Positions 7,987 to 17,624 of a stretch of 64,000 nucleotides of DNA are shown piece after piece. The position numbers were made by a program, and so were the translations under genes. The DNA is from JABFSA01 sp963827515 (GTDB taxonomy: Bacteria > Acidobacteriota > Vicinamibacteria > Vicinamibacterales > UBA2999), in contig CAWHBF010000028.1 of assembly GCA_963827515.1 (NCBI GenBank), positions 62,001-126,000 on the forward strand, read 5' to 3'. Position 1 is the first letter of the stretch. Every line of letters starts with the position of its first letter. Below the pieces are notes generated by a model, which saw only the letters and a list, made by a program, of their open reading frames with translations, did no database searches and was not told the DNA's origin.

Positions 7987-9054
7987 ATGGCCATGATGTT
8001 CGGGTCCACCATACTTGAAGTGGCAATCGGACTGCTGTTCGTCTACCTGCTCTTGAGCTTGTTGTGCTCGGCGGTCGGCGAATACATCGAAGCCAAGTTC
8101 AACAACCGCGCGAAGTACCTGAAGGAAGGCATCACATTACTTCTCAATGACACCGCAGGTGGCGGAGTCGACCTGGCCTCCCAACTCTACGCGCACGGAC
8201 TGGTGAGGCCGTTCTATCGAGATGGCAGCAAGCTTCCCTCCTATATCCCCTCTCGCACATTCGCGCTGGCCTTGTGGAACATGGCGTCGACGGCGGCGGC
8301 CGAGGACGCGTCCAGTGGCGCTGCGGGCAGCGGCGCCGCCGGAGTGACGACCGACTTGAAAGCGGTTCGCGCAGCCGTGGCCGCTCATCTCCCAAATCGC
8401 GAGTTGCGTACCGCGCTGTTGACGCTCATCGACGAAGCGCAGGGGGACGTCGAAAGGGCGCGCAGAAATATCGAGGACTGGTATGACGGGATGATGGATC
8501 GGGTTTCCGGCTGGTACAAGCGACGCACGACCGTGCTGATGTTGCTCCTCGGGTTCGTCGTGGCCGCCGTCGTGAACGCCGACACCATCAACATGGCCAA
8601 CACCCTGGCGCGCGACGGCGCGCTGAGGTCCTCGCTGGTCGCCGCGGCCGAACAGCGCATCAGGACCCCATTGCCGATCACAACGCCGGGGGGCACGCCA
8701 GAGGAAGCCGACGCCCAGGCGACCAAGAACCTTCAAAGTACCTATGACTCGCTGAACGCGCTGGGGCTGCCGCTCGGGTGGACCTGGGCGACACCCACCA
8801 ACACCAATGATCGGCGGCGTGTGCCGGACACGTTTGGGGACTTCCTTCTCAAACTGGTGGGGCTTCTCGTGACAGGCTTCGCGATTTCGCAGGGCGCGCC
8901 GTTCTGGTTCGATGTGCTCAACAAGTTCATGGTCGTCCGCTCGACGGTGAAGCCGTCTGAGAAGAGCCGCGAGCAACCGTCCAAGGACAGAGCAACCCCG
9001 ACAACGGAGATCGGAACGGGCAGGGCGGAGAACGCGGAGCCTCCAAAGGGTTAG
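7987..9054 (+). CDS. Unknown multi-pass membrane protein
   Basis: About 355 residues with a first helix ILEVAIGLLFVYLLLSLLCS (about 7-27), then SAVGEYIEAKFNNRAKYLKE, a central soluble part, a second helix VLMLLLGFVVAAVVNADTI (about 185-203), a third FLLKLVGLLVTGFAISQGA (about 300-318) and FWFDVLNKFMVVRS, with a charged tail. The block IEDWYDGMMDRVSGWYKRRT precedes helix 2. I do not recognise a named family. It converges with the large hydrolase gene, and the two stop codons overlap by four bases. The start is ambiguous between ATG codons at 7987 and 7993; AGGA at 7981 fits the second slightly better. Confidence 0.7.
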   Translation: MAMMFGSTILEVAIGLLFVYLLLSLLCSAVGEYIEAKFNNRAKYLKEGITLLLNDTAGGGVDLASQLYAHGLVRPFYRDGSKLPSYIPSRTFALALWNMASTAAAEDASSGAAGSGAAGVTTDLKAVRAAVAAHLPNRELRTALLTLIDEAQGDVERARRNIEDWYDGMMDRVSGWYKRRTTVLMLLLGFVVAAVVNADTINMANTLARDGALRSSLVAAAEQRIRTPLPITTPGGTPEEADAQATKNLQSTYDSLNALGLPLGWTWATPTNTNDRRRVPDTFGDFLLKLVGLLVTGFAISQGAPFWFDVLNKFMVVRSTVKPSEKSREQPSKDRATPTTEIGTGRAENAEPPKG

Positions 9055-12000
9055 TGGGGAATGCGCTTCCGTCTGGCCAGGCTCCGCAGCGACGGCAATG
9101 AGCGCCCCGAACGAGCCGTTCCGACCGCGGCACGTTCGAATCCAGATATCGACTCTTCGAAGTAGTCGACGACGGTGCCACTGTCGGGGACGTCGAGCAC
9201 CCGCCGGATCACGCTGGTCATGGTGGGAATGTCGTTGTCGAATCCACCATGCGTGACCGATTCGGTCCGCGCGTTGAGCGACGTGCCGGCCGGCGACTGT
9301 GAGAACGTGACGTGGCCAACTTTCTCGGTGCCGGCGAGCCCGAAGAAGCGGATGAGCTGGAGATCGGATGTGAGGCTCTTCTGCAGACCGAGAATACCAG
9401 TCGGCACCTCGTCCTCGAATGCCTGACTCACGAGGTACAGCAGCGACTTTCCGTAAGGCCTGAGCGAGTCGTCGCTCTGCTCGAGCTCGTCAGTCATCGT
9501 ATAGGTCGTCACACTGGTGATCGGCTGTCCCTGACCAGTCAGCTTCTGCAGACGCGCTTTAAACAGCTCCGTTGTCAGGGCCGGAGCCAGCAGATGTAAC
9601 GTGCGGACGTCCACCGGCGGTACGCCCGGTGGTCGCTGTCCGACGAGCAGCGGCAGGAAGAACGCATGAAAAATCGCTCCGGCACTATGGCCCAGCGCGT
9701 GGAACTCGATCTCCCCGTTTAGCTCCTTCCACAGCGCACCCGCGAGCGTGGCGACCAGTGCCGCGCCGCCGTCGGATGCCGACGCCTTCTCCGCGCCGCT
9801 CTTCATGCGACCCCACACCAGCTTGCCGCCAGGCCGCGCCGCCCGCTCGATGGCCATATCCGAGATCGGTCCGCGCGCTGCGCGTCTCGGGATGGCGTCA
9901 CGGGCGATAACCGTGAGTGTCTCCAGCAGCCCGGTCTCCCATACAAAATAGACGGGATAGACGCCGTTCAGCTCCCAGAAGCGGCGTCTGGCAAGCACCG
10001 GCATCAATCCTTCGTGCTCTTCCACGAGCCCACCGTGCGCGTAGAACATCACGCGCGCAGGGCGGCCGAGGGCTCTCTGCTGTTTCACATACTCGGGAAT
10101 GCTCTCTCTGAAGATCTGCTGCACCTGTTCGGCAGACGAGATGAAGCTACCCTCGGTCGACAGCTTCCCGTCACGAAGGTTCACGACATGACGATCGAAA
10201 ATGTCGCGCTCCTCGACGGTCCAGTTGCGTTCAGTGCTGGCCGAAGCCGTCGCCAATGGAGCGCGGGCCGCACGTAATGACGGTGCCGCGGCAACCACCG
10301 CGGGAGCGCCGGCCGTATCCGCATACCGCACAGCGAACCGCGTCGCCACGATCATGCTTTCGAGCGTGCCCTGGCGAGCCGCCGCCGCGTCCATCGCGAG
10401 GACATCCCATGGATCGTCGAACCGTGAATCAGTGGTTGCGACGACCCCGGCAAGCGCCTCCGAGAGTTTCGCCCGCGCATGAAGGAAGTCTTTATCCGCC
10501 GACAGCGTGGTCGCATCTCTCTGGCCGAGGAACGTGCGCATCGCGACCAGTTCCTTCGCGGCCTTGTGCATCGCCCGCGCCCACCACATGATGGTGAACA
10601 CGTCCCCTCGCACGAGATTGAGCTTCAGCGCGTCCTGGGTGATCTGACGGGGAAGAGCCGCGGCAATGGCACCACCGAGCTCCCGTACCCGAGGCCACAT
10701 TTCATCGGACGCGAGAGGCAGCCGCCGAAACGCCCGTTCCGGATCGTCAGCGGGCAACAGCGCGAGGAATGCCTGTCGGGCGAGGACTTCGTAATGGGCC
10801 ATCGGACGTGCCTGGCCGCTGGAATCAAGGAACAATACGTCGCAGGCGGCCGAGTCGAAACGGTTCCGAATGGTGAACGTCGAGCTCCCGAATTCCGTGC
10901 CGGCGCCGAGCTGCGCATCGCGTTCAGCTTCGTCGCACAGGCCCAGCGCAATGAGCGTGCGATAGTGATCCTCGAGGTCGCGACGCTTGGTCCGGCCGTG
11001 CTGCTCCACGTAGAGCTGCTCGGCCGTCAGCGACACCGTCGAGCCGAGTGCACGACTGGCTTGATAGGCAGCCGTCACCAGCAGCGACTCGAGTAGTACC
11101 TTCCGTAGCTTCTCGGTGTCGGATTCGAGCGGCCGGCTCGTGACGCGGATACGGCGTGAGCTGATCCGGTCGGCTGCTGTGAGCGCCCCGCTCACCGGGT
11201 CGAAGGTCACACTGCCTTCGCGCACCAGCTCGACAAAATTGGCGACGTTCAGAATCCCGAGCACGTTGATTCGCCAGGATGTCTTCCGCTCGTTCAGCTG
11301 CCTTGTCGCGCTGGCCACGAGGCGGATGGGGCCGCCGGGACGGGCGGCCACCTCGTCGATCGACGCGAGCTGGCCGTGCAGCGCGCCGCCGATGACCGCC
11401 TTCTCGTGTTCGCCAATTCTTGTCAGATCGATGTCATACGCGAAGAGCGCTTCGTCGTCACGGAGCGCCGACACCTGAAGCTGTGCGGCCAGCGTCAGCG
11501 ATCGGTCGATGCTGGCGGCGATGGCCTCCTGGATCGCCTCGATCGGCTCGTCGTCGAGACCGGCGTTGACGAGGGCCAGCAGGTCTACCTCTGGATTGGG
11601 GCTGATGGCGGTCATGAGCGTCGCCAGCAGTTCCTTGCCCCTGACGGTTACCGATAGGCCGGCCATCGCTTTCGCGGAGACCGCCAGCGATCGTCCCTTC
11701 CGTCGGTAGAAGGAGACCAGCACGTGGGAGGCGTCCGGCTTGGACACGCGCAGCTCGAATTCGCCGCTGGCCGTCCAGGCGGCCTCGACATCGACGTTCG
11801 CGCCGTGCGTCAGGGCGAGGCTCCCGGCCAGCGGGAGGCCGGGAGTGGCCAACAGGTTCGCCGTCGAGCTGAGAGTAGCCTTGCCGCGGAACGAAATCTC
11901 GCCCTCGCCGGCCAGTGATGCGAAGGCCCCCACCGATAGCCGCGCCAGATCGTCGGCATCGGCGGGAAACACGGCTGCCGATAGCATCCTCCCCACCGCA

Positions 12001-12569
12001 TCGCCCACCGTTTGGGAGTTGCCGACGATGTCGAAAGGATGGAAATACGAATAGCGAAGCGCCGTGCCGGCCTCGAACCCGAAGCCAACGGATCCCCGGG
12101 TCCCGGCAAGTCCTGCCTCGAGCAACGCTTCGAGCGTCAGCGAGGCGTACGACGTACCGTGCGGCACCGTCACGGGCGCCTGAAGGTCGGACCCGACGAA
12201 GATCGCGCCGCCGGACTCGTGCAGGCCTATGCCCATGTTGGCGCCGCCATTGATCGACAGCTCGCCTTTCGTCCCAACGGGTACGTCCGTGTCGAGAGTC
12301 AATCCGAGGGTGCGGGCGCCATCGCGGTCGGCGAGTGGCTTCGAGAACATCCGTGCGATGGGTACCACTGACCTGAGCGAGGCTGCCGCTCTCAAGTATT
12401 TCCCCAGGCCCTCGCCCGATACGTCGGCGGTCAGAAGCTCTTTTCCCTGTTCATCTTTGATCGTGATGGTCGACACGTTCTGGCTCCCATCTCTGTTCGC
12501 GCGAACAGCACATACGAGGTCTCCGGTGCGACTCGTTCCTCGGCCCGACCTGGGTATGACCAGCCGCAC
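9051..12569 (-). CDS. Giant protein with C-terminal alpha/beta-hydrolase domain
   Basis: 1172 residues without a signal peptide or transmembrane helix. The N-terminal two thirds (about 1-770) are Ala/Val-rich with many predicted beta strands and a helical stretch around 480-700; no family is recognised. The C-terminal part has a hydrolase fold: RVMFYAHGGLVEEHEG supplies an HGG oxyanion-type loop, EFHALGHSAGAIFHAFFLP carries the GxSxG nucleophile elbow (about residue 965), and HGGFDND near the end may supply the acid and His. A lipase, esterase or thioesterase activity is plausible, but the substrate is unknown. It overlaps the convergent membrane-protein gene by four bases and lies nine bases after the GNAT gene on the same strand, so it is probably co-transcribed with it. 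GTG is the likely start. Confidence 0.7.
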   Translation of the reverse strand: MRLVIPRSGRGTSRTGDLVCAVRANRDGSQNVSTITIKDEQGKELLTADVSGEGLGKYLRAAASLRSVVPIARMFSKPLADRDGARTLGLTLDTDVPVGTKGELSINGGANMGIGLHESGGAIFVGSDLQAPVTVPHGTSYASLTLEALLEAGLAGTRGSVGFGFEAGTALRYSYFHPFDIVGNSQTVGDAVGRMLSAAVFPADADDLARLSVGAFASLAGEGEISFRGKATLSSTANLLATPGLPLAGSLALTHGANVDVEAAWTASGEFELRVSKPDASHVLVSFYRRKGRSLAVSAKAMAGLSVTVRGKELLATLMTAISPNPEVDLLALVNAGLDDEPIEAIQEAIAASIDRSLTLAAQLQVSALRDDEALFAYDIDLTRIGEHEKAVIGGALHGQLASIDEVAARPGGPIRLVASATRQLNERKTSWRINVLGILNVANFVELVREGSVTFDPVSGALTAADRISSRRIRVTSRPLESDTEKLRKVLLESLLVTAAYQASRALGSTVSLTAEQLYVEQHGRTKRRDLEDHYRTLIALGLCDEAERDAQLGAGTEFGSSTFTIRNRFDSAACDVLFLDSSGQARPMAHYEVLARQAFLALLPADDPERAFRRLPLASDEMWPRVRELGGAIAAALPRQITQDALKLNLVRGDVFTIMWWARAMHKAAKELVAMRTFLGQRDATTLSADKDFLHARAKLSEALAGVVATTDSRFDDPWDVLAMDAAAARQGTLESMIVATRFAVRYADTAGAPAVVAAAPSLRAARAPLATASASTERNWTVEERDIFDRHVVNLRDGKLSTEGSFISSAEQVQQIFRESIPEYVKQQRALGRPARVMFYAHGGLVEEHEGLMPVLARRRFWELNGVYPVYFVWETGLLETLTVIARDAIPRRAARGPISDMAIERAARPGGKLVWGRMKSGAEKASASDGGAALVATLAGALWKELNGEIEFHALGHSAGAIFHAFFLPLLVGQRPPGVPPVDVRTLHLLAPALTTELFKARLQKLTGQGQPITSVTTYTMTDELEQSDDSLRPYGKSLLYLVSQAFEDEVPTGILGLQKSLTSDLQLIRFFGLAGTEKVGHVTFSQSPAGTSLNARTESVTHGGFDNDIPTMTSVIRRVLDVPDSGTVVDYFEESISGFERAAVGTARSGRSLPSLRSLARRKRIPH

Positions 12570-12578
12570 TTCCGCGCA

Positions 12579-13058
12579 CTAGGACAGCTCGCGCGTCATT
12601 TCGATCATGGTCCGGCGGAAGCCGAGCTTTTCGAAAAGACGCTGCGCGGCCGCGTTCTGCTCGGCGGTGCCGAGCACCACCCTGGGCGCGCCGCGACTGC
12701 GCAGCCAGTCCACCGCCGCCGCCATGAGCGCCGTGGCGACGCCGCTGCGGCGCCCCGCCTCGTCGACCGCGATATCGTGGATGAAGCCGCAGGCATCGCG
12801 CAGCTCTTTCCAGGAGATGGGTTCGAGCGCGGCGAACACGTACCCGATCACCGCGCTCTGCTGCTCAGCCACGAACACTGCCGCGTCCTCTTCCTTGAGC
12901 TGGGTCTGCAGGAACCATTGGTAACCGCCCTCGGGATCGGCGCCGGGGGCGATGAAGCGCTGCGGGTCGAACGCGTGGTGCGCCCGCAGCAGCATTCCCC
13001 CGAGGCGTCCCAGAGCAGGTGCGTCCGCGTCGGTGGCGCGCCGGACGATGAAGGCCAC
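12579..13058 (-). CDS. GNAT-family N-acetyltransferase
   Basis: 159 residues covering one GNAT domain. The opening MAFIVRRATDADAPALGRL is the usual beta1-alpha1. Motif A is present as FIHDIAVDEAGRRSGVATAL, with R-R-S-G-V-A in the acetyl-CoA pyrophosphate loop, and motif B as ARRLFEKLGF-like AAQRLFEKLGFRRTMIEM. These enzymes transfer acetyl from acetyl-CoA to an amine; the substrate here is not predictable. It lies 36 bases after the FAD oxidase and nine before the large hydrolase, consistent with a three-gene transcript. Confidence 0.9.
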   Translation of the reverse strand: MAFIVRRATDADAPALGRLGGMLLRAHHAFDPQRFIAPGADPEGGYQWFLQTQLKEEDAAVFVAEQQSAVIGYVFAALEPISWKELRDACGFIHDIAVDEAGRRSGVATALMAAAVDWLRSRGAPRVVLGTAEQNAAAQRLFEKLGFRRTMIEMTRELS

Positions 13059-13094
13059 TACTGCCTCAATCTTCCCAGTGCTCGTGTTCTGGCG

Positions 13095-14453
13095 CTACGG
13101 CAGGAGCGCGCCGAAGAACTCGTTCACCATGCGCCGGCCTGGATCGACGGTCTTCAGCCAGTCCGCGAGCTGCGTCCAGCGCGCACCGTAGGCCGCGGCC
13201 ACGTGTTCCTTGCGCACGAAGGGACTCTGGTTCAAGAGTGGGATGCCGCCGCGCTCGTAGGCCCACTCGTTGAACGCCTTCAGGAAGTTCGCCCAGGCCT
13301 CCTGCTCCTTCTGACCCGGCGCGTGAATGGGATCGAGCGAGATGATGTCGCCGTCCCACGTGTACGACAGCAACGAACTCCTGTCCTTGTGAATGTAGTA
13401 CGACCCCAGGGGCATATTGCAGCGGAAGCCGTGCTGCTGGTAGTAGGCGTCGGCCCACTTCAGATAGTCCTGCAGGTGCTTCACGTAGTCCGCACGCGGA
13501 AACGCCCAGAAGGTGAAGGCATAGCGCGCGGATTGCGGGGTCTTCGAGTAGTTGATGGTCTTGTCGGGTGCGTTGAGCGTGAAGCCGCCTCCGGCGCTGA
13601 GCAGACGATAGAAGCCGAGCTCGATGCCGGAACTGAGACGCTCCTCGAGGTCTTCGTGCTTCGTGCCGCCCAGGTGCTCCCGCAGCCCGCGTCCGACGAA
13701 CGCCCCCAGAAAGTTCCAGCCAAACTGCCGCGCGTTCGCCAGCCACTCATGCTTCAGCTCCGATGCACTGTTGCGCGACTGAATCACGATCTCGTCACCG
13801 ACTGTCCACATCACGAAGCTCTGATTCGAGGCGATGGCACTTGCGATGATGTCGTCGGTCAGCTCGTTCACCTTGTGGATGTCGTAGTCGAACTTGATGA
13901 TCTCGAGCGGCTTGATCTTGAACGTGACCTCGTAGACGACGCCGGCGAGGCCGTAACTGGCCCGGATGAGCGGCAACAGCTCCGGGTTCTTGTCGGTGGA
14001 GGCTTCTTCCAGGGTTCCTGACGGACTCACCCACTTGATCGACGTCACATAGGAATTCAGCTGACCAAGGTCGACACCGTCCAGGCTGTCCTTCGTCTGG
14101 CAGCACGCGGCCGAGCCGAGCGTGATGTTGCCGATTTCGATGTTGAGCAGAAACTGCAGCTTCTGCTTCCGAAGCGCGGCCGCGGCGTCAACCAACTGGA
14201 GTCCGGCCTGTGCCGTGAGGGTCATGGCCGCCGGGTCGATCTTGACGATCGCCTTCAGGCCCGACATGTCGATGATCGTGCCAGTCGAGGCGGCGCACGG
14301 GGTGAGCGAGTGATTGCTGCCCATGGCCCGCACCGGCGACGGGTAGCGATCCGGCTGACGCAGGATCTCCTGTAGCTCCTCGACGCTCTTCGGGTGGGCG
14401 TGTGCCTTCGGCGTCGTGACGATCGCGCCGTCGTAGTTGGTGATGCTGCTCAT
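13095..14453 (-). CDS. FAD-linked oxidase (PCMH-type FAD-binding domain)
   Basis: 452 residues. The FAD-binding PCMH domain spans about 15-195: PKSVEELQEIL, RAMGSNHSLTPC (phosphate-binding loop), GLQLVDAAAAL, GNITLGSAACC and LAGVVYEVTFKI. The C-terminal half has a substrate cap and ends in a D-arabinonolactone-oxidase-like tail with WTQLADWLKTVDPGRRMVNE. Members oxidise sugar lactones or alcohols and pass electrons to oxygen or a carrier. The usual His that links FAD covalently in related enzymes would lie in the SNHS segment (GSNHSLT), but covalent flavinylation cannot be proved from sequence. No signal peptide is present. GAGG six bases before the ATG supports the start. Confidence 0.8.
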   Translation of the reverse strand: MSSITNYDGAIVTTPKAHAHPKSVEELQEILRQPDRYPSPVRAMGSNHSLTPCAASTGTIIDMSGLKAIVKIDPAAMTLTAQAGLQLVDAAAALRKQKLQFLLNIEIGNITLGSAACCQTKDSLDGVDLGQLNSYVTSIKWVSPSGTLEEASTDKNPELLPLIRASYGLAGVVYEVTFKIKPLEIIKFDYDIHKVNELTDDIIASAIASNQSFVMWTVGDEIVIQSRNSASELKHEWLANARQFGWNFLGAFVGRGLREHLGGTKHEDLEERLSSGIELGFYRLLSAGGGFTLNAPDKTINYSKTPQSARYAFTFWAFPRADYVKHLQDYLKWADAYYQQHGFRCNMPLGSYYIHKDRSSLLSYTWDGDIISLDPIHAPGQKEQEAWANFLKAFNEWAYERGGIPLLNQSPFVRKEHVAAAYGARWTQLADWLKTVDPGRRMVNEFFGALLP

Positions 14454-14539
14454 CTCGAACCTCGGGGGGATTCGAGCCCTATTATCGCTATCGGCCTCGA
14501 CGCAGAAGAGATAAAAATATTCGGGATTGGGTCGCGAAG

Positions 14540-14578
14540 GGACTACAGCCAGCCGCCTTCAAACCCTGCTCGACGCAG
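14540..14578. repeat. 39-bp copy of the glucoamylase gene 3' end
   Basis: 36 of 39 bases match 16298-16336, in the same orientation. On the minus strand both copies read LRRAGFEGGWL and a stop, which is the natural C-terminus of the glucoamylase-like protein. This copy lies between PhoD and the FAD oxidase with no gene body in front of it, so it is a detached 3' end left by duplication or deletion. Confidence 0.8.
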
Positions 14579-14590
14579 ACCCGCATGGAA

Positions 14591-16192
14591 TCAGGGCGCC
14601 GGATCCGGAGCCGACGCCTTGGGTGTCGCGGGTGAGGCCTGTTCGGTGACATGCATCTGCCCGGCGGGCGCCGCGTATCCTTTCAGGAATCCCTCGTCGC
14701 TCGTCCGCCGCTCGATCGTCTTCACAGCGTAGAAGTCCGCCTGCAAGCGAGCATGCGATAGGTCGAGGACGTAATATCCCCGGACTCGACCGTCGACATA
14801 GTGCAGGTGGGGCCGCGCGGCGCGAAGGGCGATCAGCTGCCGCTCCCCGTCCACTCCCGCGCCGACGGGGCTGGGTGACGTGACCGACGTGCCCGCGAAC
14901 TCGATGCCCAACGAGCCGCGGCCAGTCGCCTGATCGAACCCGTCGAAGGGGCGCCTCGGCAGATCAAAGACCCAGTTACTGTGCACGTCGCCGGTCAGCA
15001 CGGCGAAGCTGTCGATCTTCAGTTGCTCGATCATGTCGAACACCCGATCGCGCGCAGCACGGTATCCCTCCCATGAATCTGGATTGTTGGCGGGGTTCCC
15101 TGGCTCAGTCTGCGGCGCAAACATCACCTGCTGTCCGAGAATCTGCCAGCGCTGGCGGGACCGCTTCGATTCCCAGAGTTCGCCATGCAGCCAGCGCTCC
15201 TGTGCGAGGCCCAGTAGTGAACGCTCCGGCGCCTCGATCTCCAACACGTCCTCGCGCGATCGCTGCTCATCCCGCCCGACCAGCCGCGTGTCGAGCAGCA
15301 TCAGATCGGCGAGGTCGCCGAACCGCAGCGAGCGGTAGATGCGTGGGCTCAGCGCCTGTGCATCCTCACGAATCGGCATCCACTCGAAGAAGGCCCGAAC
15401 CGCCGCGTCGCGTCGCACGAACCAGTCTCCTTCGCCCTGATCCGGGTTGTGATTCTCGGCGCCCTCTCGCCAGGCGTTGTTCGTCAGCTCATGATCGTCC
15501 CACACGACGATGAACGGATGCTGGCGATGGACTTCTCGAGCATCGGGATCGGCTTTGTACTGTGCGTGCCGCTCACGGTAATCGGCGAGCGCAACCATCT
15601 CCTTGTTCGGCGCGGCAATGCGGCCGTACGGGGTGCCGTCGCCATAGGTGGCGTTGGCGTACTCGTAGATATAGTCACCGAGGTGGATCACCGCATCCAG
15701 GTCCGTTCGCGCCGCGAGCGCCGCATACGCATTGAAATACCCGAAGGGATAGTTCGAGCAGGACACTACACCGAGGCGCACGTGTGATGTCGCGCCCTGC
15801 GGCAACGTGCGCGTGCGGCCAATCGCTGATCTCGCGCCCTCGGTTTCGAACCGGAAGTAGTACGTCGTCGCGGGCGTCAACCCGGTGACATCGACCTTGA
15901 CCGTGAAATCGCGGACAACGCCGGTCCGTCCCTCACCGCGGGCCACGATTCGGCTCATGCCTGGATCGGTCGCAACGGTCCAGCGCACATCGGCCCACTC
16001 GGCGGCGCCCGTCGTCACACGGGTCCAGAGGATGACGCGATCGGCGAGCGGATCTCCGCTGGCGACGCCATGACGGAAGACAGCGTTCTCTTCGGGACGC
16101 GACTGAGCGACTCCCGTCAACCGTATCAATGACGCTGCCCCGAGAGACAACGAGGACGTGGCCAGAAAGTCGCGACGGGATGAACGACGCAT
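14591..16192 (-). CDS. phoD: PhoD-type alkaline phosphatase, Tat-exported
   Basis: 533 residues from the chosen ATG. The N-terminus MRRSSRRDFLATSSL is a twin-arginine signal ending near GVAQS. The PhoD N-terminal domain follows (FRHGVASGDPLADRVILWTR, then a fibronectin-like VDVTGLTPATTYYFRFE). The metallophosphatase core carries HLGDYIYEY, WDDHELTNNAW (metal ligands Asp, Asp and His), LGQQVMFAP and TGDVHSNWVFD. PhoD uses Ca/Fe ions to hydrolyse phosphomono- and diesters in the periplasm. An upstream in-frame ATG at 16225 adds 11 residues before the Tat signal; the inner one at 16192 is preferred because Tat signals usually begin shortly before the RR pair. The protein has a short Pro/Ala-rich tail. 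Confidence 0.9.
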   Translation of the reverse strand: MRRSSRRDFLATSSLSLGAASLIRLTGVAQSRPEENAVFRHGVASGDPLADRVILWTRVTTGAAEWADVRWTVATDPGMSRIVARGEGRTGVVRDFTVKVDVTGLTPATTYYFRFETEGARSAIGRTRTLPQGATSHVRLGVVSCSNYPFGYFNAYAALAARTDLDAVIHLGDYIYEYANATYGDGTPYGRIAAPNKEMVALADYRERHAQYKADPDAREVHRQHPFIVVWDDHELTNNAWREGAENHNPDQGEGDWFVRRDAAVRAFFEWMPIREDAQALSPRIYRSLRFGDLADLMLLDTRLVGRDEQRSREDVLEIEAPERSLLGLAQERWLHGELWESKRSRQRWQILGQQVMFAPQTEPGNPANNPDSWEGYRAARDRVFDMIEQLKIDSFAVLTGDVHSNWVFDLPRRPFDGFDQATGRGSLGIEFAGTSVTSPSPVGAGVDGERQLIALRAARPHLHYVDGRVRGYYVLDLSHARLQADFYAVKTIERRTSDEGFLKGYAAPAGQMHVTEQASPATPKASAPDPAP

Positions 16193-16297
16193 ATTGGCGT
16201 TTCCGGGTGGCCAGCCTACCGTCATTCTGCGACGGATCTGTAACAGGTCGAAAATGTACGCAACCGAGGTCCAGACTCGGACCTCACGGGCGCGGCA

Positions 16298-16336
16298 GGA
16301 CTACAGCCAGCCGCCTTCAAACCCCGCACGGCGCAG
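16298..16336. repeat. 39-bp repeat, in-gene copy (3' end of glucoamylase-like gene)
   Basis: This is the coding copy of the repeat described at 14540-14578. It contains the last 11 codons and stop of the glucoamylase-like gene plus three bases beyond. The two copies are 1.76 kb apart and flank phoD exactly. Confidence 0.8.
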
Positions 16337-17624
16337 CCCCACGGCGACCGCTGGACAGCTTCGCATGAGCCGCCAGGGCAAACCTGAACGATAGTTCTCG
16401 ATCATGAGAATGACCGGCCCCTGATCGAGCGCGAAATGGTTCTCGGAAATCCAACAGGACCCTCCGGAACCACGACTCGGAAGCGTCGGATTGAAACTGC
16501 AGACGAGCCCGTACTTGTTGTGCAATGGGCGGGTACGTCTCGTAATAGTGCTGTAAGGTTGGAAGCACGATTTCAGGGGCGAACGGCAGCGATGCGACGA
16601 CCGCCCATGGCGCCAGCGTGCCGTCGTCAGGGCCGTACGGCACGCCTCGTGCGACGTATCCGAGAAAGCGTCGCGTGACGCCTCTCACCCGACGCGTCAT
16701 CGGCCCAGGGCCGTTGCTCGCCGTGATGCCCCAGGCGTGCTGTCCATAGTCGCGAAAGCCCTTCGGATTCCGAATGGCGTACTGTTGGTTCACGTAGGTG
16801 GCGCGCCGGCTGTTCTCGAAGTAGTCGATCGCCTGCCGGCGCATGAAGGCATCCTGTATATCGCGGAAGTCAATCCACAGGTGGGACAGCTGATGCATGA
16901 ACAGCGGGGCGCCGTACAGAAATTCATGGCCGTATAGCTTCTTCCAGCGATAGGTGGACGTCCAGGCTTGATAGCTCGTCTTGGGCAAGGGGTGTGTCGG
17001 CGAGCCAAGGCCGAGCACGTACAGAATCAACGCTTCGTTATATCCCTCCCAGTGATACCGCAGGAAGCCGGCTTCCGGCTTCCACCCGTGTGAGACGGTC
17101 GCGTGACCGTTTTGCGCCCATCGCCAATCCACCCGCCGGTACAAGGCGTCTGCAAGCCTCCGCACCTCGCGCTCATCCTCGGTCTGCCGATCGAAGTAGG
17201 CCGCAGCGGTTAACGCGCCGGCGATCAAGATGGTCGTGTCGATGGTCGACAGCTCGGAACGCCACGCACGGCGGCCGGTCGTGACGTCGAGGAAGTGGTA
17301 GAAGAAGCCGCGGTACCCAGTCGCGTCCGGCGTCTTGCCTTGTGGAGCGTTCCAGAAGAAACGCAGCGTCGTCAGCGTACGCTCCACCGCCCGTGAGCGG
17401 GTCACGAACGATCGCTCGACGCCGACGGGATAACTGGAGAGCGCCAGTCCCACACCGGCGATGCTGGCCGGAATACCGCCGGATGAGGTGTTGTCGGGAA
17501 TCAGCCCATTCGACGGGTTGGTTTCCTCCCAGAAGTATCGGAACGTATTCCGCTGAAGGGTGTGAAGCTCCTTATCGCCGTATGTGGGCGCCCGCCCCCT
17601 GGCCGTGCGCTTCTGCGTGCTCAT
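16301..17624 (-). CDS. Glucoamylase-like glycoside hydrolase, one frame break
   Basis: About 440 residues after repair. It opens with LHTLQRNTFRYFWEETNPSN and GLIPD. An alpha/alpha-barrel follows with YRGFFYHFLDVTTGRR, STIDTTILIAGALTAAAYFD, ATVSHGWKPEAGFL, WEGYNEALILYVLGLGSPTH, PLFMHQLSHLWIDFR and YGQHAWGITASNGPG, matching the bacterial glucoamylase-like (beta-glucan or beta-1,2-oligosaccharide) family. Near 16526 one extra base throws the frame. The correct continuation, LHNKYGLVCSFNPTLPS, HFALDQGPVILMIENYRSG and LRRAGFEGGWL, ends at 16301. No signal peptide is seen. Its ATG overlaps the TGA of the GH39-like gene by four bases (ATGA), so it is the third gene of a coupled operon. Confidence 0.85.
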
